From an uncultured Clostridia bacterium (GTDB lineage Bacteria; Bacillota; Clostridia; TANB77; CAG-508): 10,570 nt of DNA. Below, piece by piece: positions 1 through 6,156 of the stretch; the first letter of the stretch is position 1; the number at the start of each line of letters is the position of its first letter. The position numbers and the translations under genes were made by a program. The notes under the pieces are model-generated. The model searched no databases. It was given only the letters and a program-made list of their open reading frames with translations, and was not told where the DNA came from. The stretch is from positions 1 through 10,570 of the forward strand of contig CAKPDY010000038.1 in NCBI GenBank assembly GCA_934149165.1, read 5' to 3'.

Positions 1-72
1 ATTTGGTTGTTTCTCTAAAGGTTTATTGTTTATTTTTCAATGTACTTTTGTCTTCACTGTTTTGTGAGGACG
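1..72 (-). promoter_or_regulatory. Probable pre-rRNA leader with boxA-like motif, continuing past the left edge
   Basis: Read on the minus strand, the transcript expected from the promoter at 79-107 opens with a stem-loop (71 down to 50; stem of 8 pairs with one mismatch, 6-base loop). It then carries ACATTGAAAAATAAACAATA at about 43-24. That motif resembles the TTGAAAACTAAACA-type boxA/antitermination segment found in rRNA leaders and spacers of Firmicutes, as I remember it. There is no open reading frame or ribosome binding site here. The 16S gene itself is not in the window, so identity as an rRNA leader is inferred; a tRNA operon or another strong stable-RNA unit is the alternative. Confidence 0.5.
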
Positions 73-78
73 TTTTTT

Positions 79-107
79 ATTTTACTACCTTTTGTTTTAT
101 TTGTCAA
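79..107 (-). promoter_or_regulatory. Sigma-A promoter P2 (proximal of a tandem pair)
   Basis: The -35 TTGACA (102-107) and -10 TAAAAT (79-84) are separated by exactly 17 bases (85-101). The -35 is a perfect consensus match and the -10 matches at five of six positions. A-rich tracts lie immediately upstream (108-140), as in an UP element. The likely transcription start is near 72, directly at the base of a short stem-loop. It points toward the left edge, where no gene is visible in the window. Confidence 0.75.
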
Positions 108-272
108 TACTTTTTTAAACTTTTTTTAAAGTTTTTATTAAGTATTTTTTCTTGAAAAAAGTGCAAAATAATAAACTAGTAATTTGAAGTATTTTTTTAT
201 AACTGTAAGCATTTCTTACTAATTTAATAACTATTTTATTTACTTTTTTCTTCTGTTGCTCGGTACTTCTTT

Positions 273-301
273 ATATTACCACACGTTTAATTTAAAGTCA
301 A
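273..301 (-). promoter_or_regulatory. Sigma-A promoter P1 (distal of a tandem pair)
   Basis: The -35 TTGACT (296-301) and -10 TAATAT (273-278) are separated by 17 bases. The bases before the -35 (AAAGTATTGAC preceded by ACTTTAAAAA) are almost the same as those before the proximal promoter at 79-107, so the two look like a duplicated promoter with UP-like A-tracts. Tandem promoters of this kind are typical of rRNA operons. The 165 bases between the two promoters hold no gene; the only structure seen is a small GTAAG/CTTAC inverted repeat at 205-219. Confidence 0.65.
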
Positions 302-414
302 TACTTTTTTTAAAGTTTTTTAAATTTTTTTGTCGTTTTTTGTCATTGATTTTGTTTAAAATGTTTTATAGCTATTTTAAAGCTAAGTGGTAACTTTTAT
401 ATATTAATTTATGT

Positions 415-648
415 TTATATTTCTACTAATATAATATCATCCCCTATGCACTTTATTTTATCCCATGTTATTACTATATCATTTTCATTTGTAAACATGC
501 TTAAAAGCTTATTCCCACCTGGAACAATTATTGATGTTATTTTTCCTGTTTCCAAATCTGCACATACATCTTGAACAAACCCCAATCTTCTTCCATCATT
601 TATATTTACAACCTCTTTACTTTTAAAATCCATTCCCCTTTTTCCCAC
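415..648 (-). CDS. ylmC: YlmC/YmxH family sporulation protein (PRC-barrel domain)
   Basis: A small, single-domain protein of 77 residues from the GTG start. The segment SKEVVNINDGRRLGFVQDV, then ETGKITSIIVPG, then DIVITWDKIKCIGDDIILVE follows the YlmC/YmxH pattern (Lys-Glu-Val-Val-Asn-Ile-x-Asp-Gly near the N-terminus, a Val-Pro-Gly turn, and an Ile-Gly-x-Asp-Ile-Ile-Leu-Val end), which folds as a PRC barrel. The gene commonly lies beside sigG in Firmicutes; its molecular role is not known to me. I chose GTG at 648 because AGAAGGAGG (657-665) sits 8 bases upstream. The longer reading from an ATG at 675 would start upstream of this Shine-Dalgarno sequence and run through it. An ATG at 633 is another possibility, and its product would begin like many homologues (Met-Asp-Phe-Lys-Ser-Lys-Glu). 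It follows sigG beyond a strong terminator, so it probably has its own promoter, but I see no convincing one. Confidence 0.88.
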   Translation of the reverse strand: MGKRGMDFKSKEVVNINDGRRLGFVQDVCADLETGKITSIIVPGGNKLLSMFTNENDIVITWDKIKCIGDDIILVEI

Positions 649-656
649 TAACAATT

Positions 657-665
657 CCTCCTTCT
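657..665 (-). promoter_or_regulatory. Ribosome binding site that favours a GTG start for ylmC
   Basis: AGAAGGAGG lies 8 bases before GTG at 646-648. It is inside the longer ATG-initiated reading frame, so that longer start is unlikely to be the real one. Confidence 0.65.
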
Positions 666-725
666 CCATTATCATTATTATAATTGTTACTGTTTAGCTT
701 TTTATTGTAAAGTAGTCTAAAAGAA

Positions 726-789
726 AGAATTGTTCAGTGCGGGGTGATGCTTAGAACACAAATATATCACCATTGGACTGCACAATTCT
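726..789. other. Unexplained 64-base interrupted stem-loop
   Basis: Three helices stack: 726-733 with 782-789 (8 bp, AGAATTGT/ACAATTCT), 735-738 with 777-780 (4 bp) and 743-748 with 766-771 (6 bp, GGTGAT/ATCACC). They are separated by one mismatch and one internal loop, with a 17-base apical loop. On the minus strand the stem is followed by TTCTTTTAG, and on the plus strand by CATTTTTAGG, so either orientation could act as a terminator or as a structured RNA. It lies in the 293-base gene-free stretch between sigG and ylmC and is locally more GC-rich than its flanks. I do not recognise the family. Confidence 0.5.
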
Positions 790-868
790 CATTTTTAGGC
801 AGATAATTGTACAACACTAAATAGTAAATTGCATTTATAATAATAACTATATTTATATCTATTATATT

Positions 869-919
869 AAACAAGAGAAGAAAAAATTAATTAATAACTA
901 ATTTTTTCTTCTCTTGTTT
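869..919 (-). terminator. Strong intrinsic terminator after sigG
   Basis: A perfect 21-bp stem (869-889 with 899-919) with a 9-base loop lies 23 bases beyond the sigG stop codon. The stem is AT-rich inside with an ACAAGAGAAG/CTTCTCTTGT outer part. The run of Ts is better on the plus strand (917-922) than on the minus strand, so it may work in both directions, although no plus-strand gene was found to need it. Confidence 0.8.
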
Positions 920-941
920 TTTACTGTAGACTTTGGATACA

Positions 942-1715
942 TTACTTATATATTCGTCTTATATGACTTATTGCACTTTTTTCTATTCTTGATACCTGTG
1001 CTTGTGATATTCCAATTTCTTCTGCCACTTCCATTTGTGTTCTTCCTTCAAAAAAACGTTTACTAATAATTGATTTTTCTTTTTCATTTAATTTTTTCAT
1101 TGCTTCTGCAATTGTAATATTTTCCGCCCATAACTCATCTGTATTTTTCTTATCTTTAACTTGATCTAATATATATATATTCTCATTTCCATCTCCATAT
1201 ACTGGTTCTTGAAGTGATATTGGCTCCTGAATAGCATCAAGGCACATTGTTATTTCTTCTTTTTCAACCTGTAGTTCTTTTGCAATTTCTTCTATTGTAA
1301 TATCTCTTTGATTTTGTTTCTTTTCTCTATCTTTAATTGCTAACACTTTATATGCTAAATCTCTTAGTGAACGACTAACTCTTATTGAATTGTTATCACG
1401 CAAATATCTTCTTATTTCTCCTATTATCATTGGAACTGCATATGTTGAAAATTGTACATTTTGGCTTAAGTCAAAATTATCTATCGATTTTATCAATCCT
1501 ATACAACCTATTTGAAACAAATCATCTGGATTTTCTCCTCTTCCATAGAATCTTTGTACTACACTTAAAACTAGTCTTAAATTGCCATTTATGAACTCTT
1601 CCCTTGCTGTTGTATCTCCTTGTTTTATTCTAACTAATAATTCATTTTTTTCTTTGTTTGATAGCATAGGTAACTTTGCTGTATTGACTCCACAAATTTC
1701 TACCTTATTTATCAA
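942..1715 (-). CDS. sigG: RNA polymerase sporulation sigma factor sigma-G
   Basis: A sigma-70 family factor of 257 residues, which directs late forespore transcription after engulfment. The N-terminus NKVEICGVNTAKLPML is a strong sigma-G signature. Region 2 spans about 40-110 (NLRLVLSVVQRF, DDLFQIGCIGLIKSIDNFD, FSTYAVPMIIGEIRRYLRD). Region 3 is at about 115-175. Region 4 with its helix-turn-helix is at about 205-250 (TQMEVAEEIGISQAQVSRIE). The first codon is TTG at 1715; it is supported by AAAGGAGG (1724-1731) 8 bases upstream and by the absence of any ATG nearby. The gene lies 92 bases after sigE, as in Bacillus, where sigG has its own sigma-F promoter; a candidate for this is at 1750-1778. 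A strong terminator follows. Confidence 0.97.
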   Translation of the reverse strand: MINKVEICGVNTAKLPMLSNKEKNELLVRIKQGDTTAREEFINGNLRLVLSVVQRFYGRGENPDDLFQIGCIGLIKSIDNFDLSQNVQFSTYAVPMIIGEIRRYLRDNNSIRVSRSLRDLAYKVLAIKDREKKQNQRDITIEEIAKELQVEKEEITMCLDAIQEPISLQEPVYGDGNENIYILDQVKDKKNTDELWAENITIAEAMKKLNEKEKSIISKRFFEGRTQMEVAEEIGISQAQVSRIEKSAISHIRRIYK

Positions 1716-1723
1716 AAATAAAA

Positions 1724-1731
1724 CCTCCTTT
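1724..1731 (-). promoter_or_regulatory. Ribosome binding site that decides a TTG start for sigG
   Basis: AAAGGAGG is placed 8 bases before TTG (1713-1715). No ATG or GTG in the right frame lies between it and the conserved Asn-Lys-Val-Glu-Ile-Cys-Gly start of sigma-G, so TTG is the only sensible initiator. Confidence 0.85.
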
Positions 1732-1749
1732 AGAATATTTTGCTATTTT

Positions 1750-1778
1750 CATTATTTCCAAAAGAGTTTTTTTTATTC
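1750..1778 (-). promoter_or_regulatory. Candidate sigma-F (forespore) promoter for sigG
   Basis: GAATA (1774-1778) is followed after 14 bases by GGAAATAATG (1750-1759). The second element fits the loose sigma-F -10 pattern as I remember it (GG, then A, A and T at set intervals). The first fits a G-x-A-T-A -35, although position two is A and the spacer is about one base short. The place is right: 18 bases before the sigG ribosome binding site, in the sigE-sigG gap, where Bacillus has its sigma-F-dependent promoter. In such AT-rich DNA the match could be chance. Confidence 0.4.
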
Positions 1779-1807
1779 TTTTACTATGTAATGATTTACT
1801 ATAAGTT

Positions 1808-2545
1808 TTATCCAGTTTTGCTTATTATATCTTTTTTCATTTTATTTATTATCTTTTTTTCTAATCTTGATATATAACTCTGTGATATTCCTAACATATC
1901 TGCTACTTCTTTTTGTGTTTTTTCATTTGATTCCGAATTTCCGAATCCAAACCTTAATTCCATAATATTTCTTTCACGTTTGTTTAATTTTTCAATAGAC
2001 GCATATAGTAATTTTTTATCCACTTCATCTTCAATTCTTCTTGAAGTTATGTCTGCTTCTGTTCCTAATATGTCTGAAAGTAATAGTTCATTTCCATCAC
2101 CATCTTGATTTAATGGTTCATCTATTGATACCTCTGTTTTTATTTTATTACTTCTTCTTAAAAACATTAATATTTCATTTTCTATACATCTTGAGGCATA
2201 TGTAGCAAGCTTTATTTTTTTATCTGTATTAAATGTGTTGATTGCTTTCATTAATCCTATTGTTCCTATTGAAATTAAATCTTCTATTCCTATTCCTGTA
2301 TTTTCAAACTTTTTGGCTATATATACAACTAGTCTAAGATTTCTTTCAACTAATATTTGTTTTGCTTCTAAATTGCCTTTTGATAATTTTTCAAGTATTT
2401 CCTCTTCTTCTTTTGGTTCTAGTGGAGGTGGAAGAGTTTGACTTCCTCCAACATAAAATATAGACACGTTTTCTAATTCTTGATTATTTATATATTTTGC
2501 ATAAATACTATTTATACTAGATTTTAACATCTGCAGTATTTTCAT
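1808..2545 (-). CDS. sigE: RNA polymerase sporulation sigma factor sigma-E (pro-form)
   Basis: A precursor of 245 residues for the early mother-cell sigma factor. The first ~30 residues form an amphipathic pro-sequence. FYVGGSQTLPPPLEP at 30-44 aligns with YYIGGSEALPPPL of Bacillus pro-sigma-E, which places SpoIIGA cleavage at about Phe30/Tyr31. Region 2 follows at about 65-132 (ERNLRLVVYIAKKFENTGI, EDLISIGTIGLMKAINTFN, KLATYASRCIENEILMFLRR). Region 4 with its helix-turn-helix is at about 180-240 (EKTQKEVADMLGISQSYISR). The ATG start at 2545 has AAGGAGG (2554-2560) 8 bases upstream. The gene begins inside the end of spoIIGA (29-base overlap), so protease and substrate are probably translationally coupled. 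Confidence 0.98.
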   Translation of the reverse strand: MKILQMLKSSINSIYAKYINNQELENVSIFYVGGSQTLPPPLEPKEEEEILEKLSKGNLEAKQILVERNLRLVVYIAKKFENTGIGIEDLISIGTIGLMKAINTFNTDKKIKLATYASRCIENEILMFLRRSNKIKTEVSIDEPLNQDGDGNELLLSDILGTEADITSRRIEDEVDKKLLYASIEKLNKRERNIMELRFGFGNSESNEKTQKEVADMLGISQSYISRLEKKIINKMKKDIISKTG

Positions 2546-3449
2546 TTAATTTGCCTCCTTCTAATATATCCAGTCCAAAAATTGCTGAATACATTCCATT
2601 TTTTGTAAAAGACTTATCATAAATTCCTATTATTACATTATTAATTTTTTCTGTTTTTTCATCTAATATAATGTTTATGCTATCTGCTTTTAAGCCTAAT
2701 AATAATCCATTTTGTTTTCCAAGCGAAGAAAATGGAATCATTCTAAATCTTGATATTATTTTGCTAAATTCCTCATTTTCTAATAATTCATATGTATCAC
2801 CTCCTATAATTTTATTAAGATTATTTAGTATTTCTGTTGGCACTATTTTATTTAAACTTTTATGTTCCACTATGATAACCGGCATACCAGTTATTGGTTC
2901 TTTAAGAAGATTTCCTGTATCTAGTAAAGCTTTTACTTCTGTTTTTTTGTTATTTATAATTATTTCAATATTGTATATTACATCTTTTTTACTTATTTTG
3001 TTTTTTACCATTTTAAAACTTATTTGTATTATTACAAATGATATTATTCCACCTATTAATGCTATTTTTATTGGATATGTACCAACAAAAACTCCATTTT
3101 TTATTTTGGCCAATTTTGGTGTTATTATATACATTAATGCAAATATACATCCTCCAAATACAAATGATACTAAATAAAAAATAAGCAATATTTTTAATGT
3201 TTTTTTTATGTTTTTAGGTATAAATGCCACATATATTATTACTAATGATAATATTAATTTCATAATAAAATTTGAATATATTGGTATTGTGCTTATATAC
3301 ATTGCAATAGTATATATTGCCCCAATAGAACTTGCTATTAATATTCTCCATTGTTTTATTTCAGATTTGACAACAATTCCTGTGGCATATATTATTATAT
3401 AGTTCATTATTATATTTTCTAAAAACACAACATCTAAATAAATTACCAT
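2517..3449 (-). CDS. spoIIGA: Sigma-E processing peptidase SpoIIGA
   Basis: A membrane-bound aspartic protease of 310 residues, close to the usual length. It removes the pro-sequence of sigma-E in the mother cell after a signal from the forespore. The N-terminal half has about five hydrophobic segments (roughly residues 5-25, 34-52, 58-77, 85-108 and 128-146). The C-terminal half holds the catalytic motif ALLDTGN with Asp177-Thr-Gly-Asn180, followed by GMPVIIVE, IPFSSLG and AIFGLDIL. The ATG at 3449 has AAAGGAG close upstream (3454-3460, 4-base gap). It is first in a spoIIGA-sigE unit, preceded by the ftsZ terminator and a promoter with a long spacer. Confidence 0.95.
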   Translation of the reverse strand: MVIYLDVVFLENIIMNYIIIYATGIVVKSEIKQWRILIASSIGAIYTIAMYISTIPIYSNFIMKLILSLVIIYVAFIPKNIKKTLKILLIFYLVSFVFGGCIFALMYIITPKLAKIKNGVFVGTYPIKIALIGGIISFVIIQISFKMVKNKISKKDVIYNIEIIINNKKTEVKALLDTGNLLKEPITGMPVIIVEHKSLNKIVPTEILNNLNKIIGGDTYELLENEEFSKIISRFRMIPFSSLGKQNGLLLGLKADSINIILDEKTEKINNVIIGIYDKSFTKNGMYSAIFGLDILEGGKLNENTADVKI

Positions 3450-3493
3450 TTTTCTCCTTTATATTTTTTTCTAAATATATTTCTTATTTGTGT

Positions 3494-3526
3494 ATTGTAC
3501 CATTTATTGCATAAAAAAGCTGTCAA
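3494..3526 (-). promoter_or_regulatory. spoIIG-type promoter with 21-base spacer (Spo0A-dependent by analogy)
   Basis: TTGACA (3521-3526), a perfect sigma-A -35, is followed by TACAAT (3494-3499), five of six matches to the -10, but with 21 bases between them instead of 17. The sequence 17 bases upstream of the -10 (CAGCTT) is not a -35. The Bacillus spoIIG promoter is known for the same oddity (about 22 bases) and needs phosphorylated Spo0A for sigma-A RNA polymerase to fire. No clear Spo0A box (TGNCGAA) is seen; the nearest is TGTCAAT on the plus strand at 3521-3527, five of seven. Confidence 0.65.
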
Positions 3527-3537
3527 TTTGTGAAGTC

Positions 3538-3581
3538 AAAAAAAAGAAATAATCTACAAAAGTAGATTATTTCTTTTTTTT
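3538..3581 (-). terminator. Intrinsic terminator of the ftsA-ftsZ unit
   Basis: A 20-bp stem (3538-3557 with 3562-3581) with a 4-base loop. The core GATTA/TAATC is flanked by A- and T-runs, so on the minus strand the hairpin ends in TTCTTTTTTTT. It lies 42 bases beyond the ftsZ stop codon and 11 bases before the -35 of the spoIIGA promoter. It therefore separates division genes from sporulation genes. Confidence 0.88.
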
Positions 3582-3623
3582 ATTTATTATTTTCAACTGT
3601 TTTTTACTTTATTGTAATTATAT

Positions 3624-4754
3624 TTATTTATTACTTCCTGCTTTATTTTTTCTTAGGAAAGAAGGTATATCTAAATCATTAGCTTGGCTTGTACTTTCTG
3701 TTTGTGCTGGTGTTGAGTTCATTTTTTGTTCCCAAGCTTTGTCTACTATTTTATTTACTGGCATTGTTCCTATCTTTGGTTTTTCTTCTTCTTCAAATCC
3801 AGTTGCTATTACTGTTATTACTATATCTTCTTCTAATGTTTCATCTATTACAGCACCGAATATAATATTTGCTTCTGGGTCAACACTTCTTTGTACTAAT
3901 TCTGCTGCTGTATTTACTTCATGTAATCCTAAGTTTGTTCCACCTGTAATATTTATAATTACACCTCTTGCTCCTTCTATTGATGTTTCTAGCATTGGGC
4001 TTTGTACTGCTTGTTTTGCTGCTTCTTCTGCTCTTGATTCTCCTGATGCTCTTCCTATACCCATATGTGCCATTCCTGTATTAAGCATTATTGTTTTTAC
4101 ATCTGCAAAATCTAGGTTTACTAATCCTGGTACTGCGATTAAGTCTGATATACCTTGTACACCTTGTCTTAATACATCATCTGCCATTTTGAATGCTTCA
4201 ACTATTGAAGTTTTTCTATCTATTACTTGTAATAATTTATCATTAGGAATTACTACTAATGTATCTACTTTACTTTTTAGGCTTTCTATACCTCTATCTG
4301 CTTGTGATAGTCTTTTTCTACCTTCAAATGTAAATGGTTTTGTAACAACTCCTATTGTTAATATTCCCATTTCTTTTGCACATGCTGCAACTATTGGTGC
4401 GGCTCCTGTACCTGTTCCGCCACCCATTCCTGCTGTAACAAATACCATATCTGCTCCACGTAAAGCTTCTGTAATTTCTGCTTTACTTTCTTCAGCAGCT
4501 TGAGCTCCTATATCTGGGTTTGCTCCTGCTCCTAATCCTCTTGTTATTTTTTCGCCTATTTGTATTTTTGATGCTGCTTTTGATAATAATAACGCTTGTC
4601 TGTCTGTATTAACAGCAACAAATTCTACACCTCTTATTCCAGAATCAACCATTCTATTGACAGCGTTTGTTCCACCGCCACCAACACCTATAACTTTAAT
4701 AGTTGCTGTTCCGTCTATCATAAGTCCACTTTCTTCCATGCCATCCATTATCAT
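3624..4754 (-). CDS. ftsZ: Cell division GTPase FtsZ
   Basis: Tubulin homologue of 376 residues that polymerises into the Z ring at mid-cell and, in sporulation, at the pole. The nucleotide-binding N-domain shows VIGVGGGGTNAVNRM (21-35), the tubulin signature GGGTGTG at 111-117 and the NDKLL segment at 171. The T7 loop NLDFADV (213-219) carries the catalytic Asp215 and Asp218. The C-domain ends near 325; a short linker of about 35 residues follows. The conserved C-terminal peptide DLDIPSFLRKNK (360-371) is the docking site for FtsA, SepF and similar partners. The ATG at 4754 has GGGAGG (4764-4769) 9 bases upstream. The gene follows ftsA after 83 bases and is closed by a terminator. All key residues are present. 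Confidence 0.99.
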   Translation of the reverse strand: MIMDGMEESGLMIDGTATIKVIGVGGGGTNAVNRMVDSGIRGVEFVAVNTDRQALLLSKAASKIQIGEKITRGLGAGANPDIGAQAAEESKAEITEALRGADMVFVTAGMGGGTGTGAAPIVAACAKEMGILTIGVVTKPFTFEGRKRLSQADRGIESLKSKVDTLVVIPNDKLLQVIDRKTSIVEAFKMADDVLRQGVQGISDLIAVPGLVNLDFADVKTIMLNTGMAHMGIGRASGESRAEEAAKQAVQSPMLETSIEGARGVIINITGGTNLGLHEVNTAAELVQRSVDPEANIIFGAVIDETLEEDIVITVIATGFEEEEKPKIGTMPVNKIVDKAWEQKMNSTPAQTESTSQANDLDIPSFLRKNKAGSNK

Positions 4755-4808
4755 ACTGTTCTTCCTCCCTATTTTTATTTATATTAAAAAAATTAAAAAC
4801 ATCCTTTT

Positions 4809-4827
4809 GACTATTTTATTTATAGTC
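4809..4827. repeat. Small inverted repeat between ftsA and ftsZ
   Basis: GACTAT and ATAGTC form a 6-bp stem around a 7-base loop, 10 bases beyond the ftsA stop. No T-run follows directly on the minus strand, so it is not a good terminator. It could protect or cleave the ftsA-ftsZ message, or be chance. Confidence 0.3.
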
Positions 4828-4837
4828 ATATCTCATT

Positions 4838-6070
4838 TTATGAATAGAAAAAATCTTTTACTTTTTCTAATATACCTTTGAATATATTATTTTTTTCTGT
4901 TGCAGAATCTATGTTGCTTGAAACATTTCTTGCAAATTGTCTTGATGCTACATATCTAACCAATGCATATACTGTTCTATATCCTGGTCTTACTGTGCTT
5001 GTTCCTCTACCTGTTGATATTTTAACAGGTATATTTAAAACAACTTTTCCAACAATATCGCTTTTGCTTATATTATTTATTCCTTGACCTGTTAGTATTA
5101 CATTGTTTATTCTAGTTTTTACTCCTTGAGTTGTTATGTCTTTATTTACTAATGTAAATATTTCTTCTATTCTTGCTTCTATTATTTCTATTAATTCCGA
5201 ACTTTTTATTACTCTACTAGATTTTTCATCTTTGCATGTTGTTAATAATATTTCATTGTCATTATCTATGTATGATTTCATAGCTAGCCCATATTGTTTT
5301 TTTAATTTGTCTGCTTCTTCATGTGAAATATTTAGTACAAGTGCTATGTCATTTGTTATGTTGTCTCCACCTAGTGGGATTGTATTGGTATATATAAACT
5401 CTGAACCTTCAAATACACCTATTTCTGTATTTCCAGCACCAATGTCTAATATCATAATATTATCTGATAATTCATGTGTATCTAGTACTAAATTTCTTTC
5501 TGCTAATGTTATTGGAACTAATCCATCTATTTCCAAGCCTGCTTTTTTTAATATTCCAAATAGTTGTCTTATGTACTCTTTTTCTGCTAATACTACTTGT
5601 GCTTTTAATGTAAACTTTGAACTGAAATTTCCAATTGGGTCTGATACCGTTTTTCCATCATCTAGTATAAAATTTTCTGCTACTATGTCTATTATACTCA
5701 TTTCTTCAGGAACATCTATATCTTTAGCTTGCATTATTGCTGATGATACATCTTTTACTGTTATTCCTGAATATTTATCTTTTACTTCTTTTATTACACT
5801 ATTTTGAACTATTGTTACATATTTACCATGTATTGTTAAATATGCAGAATTTATTTTTAAATTGGTGTCTACCTCAGCATCATCAATAACTTTTGTTATT
5901 GCTTGTACTACTTCATTTTCATCAATTATTTTTCCTTTTTTTATTCCGTTACAAGCCTGATTTGTACTGCAAATTATTTCTACTTGATTAAAATTATTAA
6001 CTTCTCCAATGATAAGGCTTACCTTTGAGGTGCCTATATCGATTCCTACAATTACGTCTCCTATAGCCAA
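4838..6070 (-). CDS. ftsA: Cell division protein FtsA (actin-like)
   Basis: An actin-fold ATPase of 410 residues that tethers FtsZ filaments to the membrane and recruits later division proteins. Phosphate-1 motif VGIDIGTSKVSLIIGEV is at about 8-24, phosphate-2 motif ILDIGAGNTEIGVFEG at about 207-222, and the adenosine motif VILTGQGI at about 324-331. The FtsA-specific 1C subdomain lies at roughly 80-165. The last 15 residues (IFKGILEKVKDFFYS) form the expected amphipathic membrane-targeting helix. I chose TTG at 6070, with GGAGG (6079-6083) 8 bases upstream. The ATG at 6085 has no ribosome binding site of its own, and that GGAGG overlaps its last base and following codons. The product then begins Met-Ala-Ile-Gly-Asp, close to the usual short FtsA N-terminus. 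It is driven by the promoter at 6123-6151 and co-transcribed with ftsZ. Confidence 0.96.
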   Translation of the reverse strand: MAIGDVIVGIDIGTSKVSLIIGEVNNFNQVEIICSTNQACNGIKKGKIIDENEVVQAITKVIDDAEVDTNLKINSAYLTIHGKYVTIVQNSVIKEVKDKYSGITVKDVSSAIMQAKDIDVPEEMSIIDIVAENFILDDGKTVSDPIGNFSSKFTLKAQVVLAEKEYIRQLFGILKKAGLEIDGLVPITLAERNLVLDTHELSDNIMILDIGAGNTEIGVFEGSEFIYTNTIPLGGDNITNDIALVLNISHEEADKLKKQYGLAMKSYIDNDNEILLTTCKDEKSSRVIKSSELIEIIEARIEEIFTLVNKDITTQGVKTRINNVILTGQGINNISKSDIVGKVVLNIPVKISTGRGTSTVRPGYRTVYALVRYVASRQFARNVSSNIDSATEKNNIFKGILEKVKDFFYS

Positions 6071-6078
6071 AGTTAACT

Positions 6079-6083
6079 CCTCC
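6079..6083 (-). promoter_or_regulatory. Ribosome binding site that favours a TTG start for ftsA
   Basis: GGAGG overlaps an in-frame ATG (6083-6085) and is 8 bases before TTG (6068-6070). The ideal spacing points to TTG; nothing like a Shine-Dalgarno sequence precedes the ATG. Confidence 0.75.
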
Positions 6084-6122
6084 ATTTTTCATGCGTTTTT
6101 ATTCTTAGTTTATTTCTTTGTT

Positions 6123-6151
6123 AGAATATTATATTTCTAAAAAAAAGTCAA
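6123..6151 (-). promoter_or_regulatory. Sigma-A promoter of ftsA-ftsZ
   Basis: TTGACT (6146-6151) and TATTCT (6123-6128) are exactly 17 bases apart. Transcription would start near 6116, giving a leader of about 45 bases before the ftsA start. This allows the two main ring genes to be made independently of the murA-to-sbp genes upstream. The bases beyond the -35 contain regularly spaced A-tracts (6157-6215). Confidence 0.8.
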
Positions 6152-6156
6152 TAGAA

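Noticed and set aside
369..385. Inverted repeat TAGCT/AGCTA beyond the ylmC stop, as a terminator
   Set aside because: Only five pairs and no T-run on the minus strand.
677..682. TATAAT box in front of ylmC
   Set aside because: No -35 at 16-18 bases (the nearest, TTTACA, is 23 away), and the transcript would start only a few bases before the ribosome binding site.
1782..1813. Sigma-G autoregulatory promoter for sigG (GGATA and CATAGTA)
   Set aside because: CATAGTA fits the sigma-G -10, but GGATA is 20 bases away and has G at a position that should not be G; not strong enough to list.
2671..3177. Plus-strand open frame opposite spoIIGA, seemingly with hydrophobic segments
   Set aside because: The hydrophobicity is the complement of a membrane protein gene with AT-rich codons; no start signal was seen.
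3521..3527. Spo0A box overlapping the spoIIG -35
   Set aside because: TGTCAAT matches TGTCGAA at only five of seven positions, which is common by chance in this composition.
3739..4503. Long open frame on the plus strand (254 codons) opposite ftsZ
   Set aside because: It is a mirror of the highly conserved ftsZ reading frame: the product is Ser/Ile/Pro-rich low complexity, and there is no ribosome binding site or family resemblance.
4755..4837. A separate promoter directly in front of ftsZ
   Set aside because: TAATAT-like boxes are present but none has a -35 at the right distance; transcription from the ftsA promoter is enough.
5136..5807. Plus-strand open frame of 223 codons opposite ftsA
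   Set aside because: Shadow of ftsA; composition is Ser/Ile-rich and unlike a real protein, and every supported gene here is on the minus strand.
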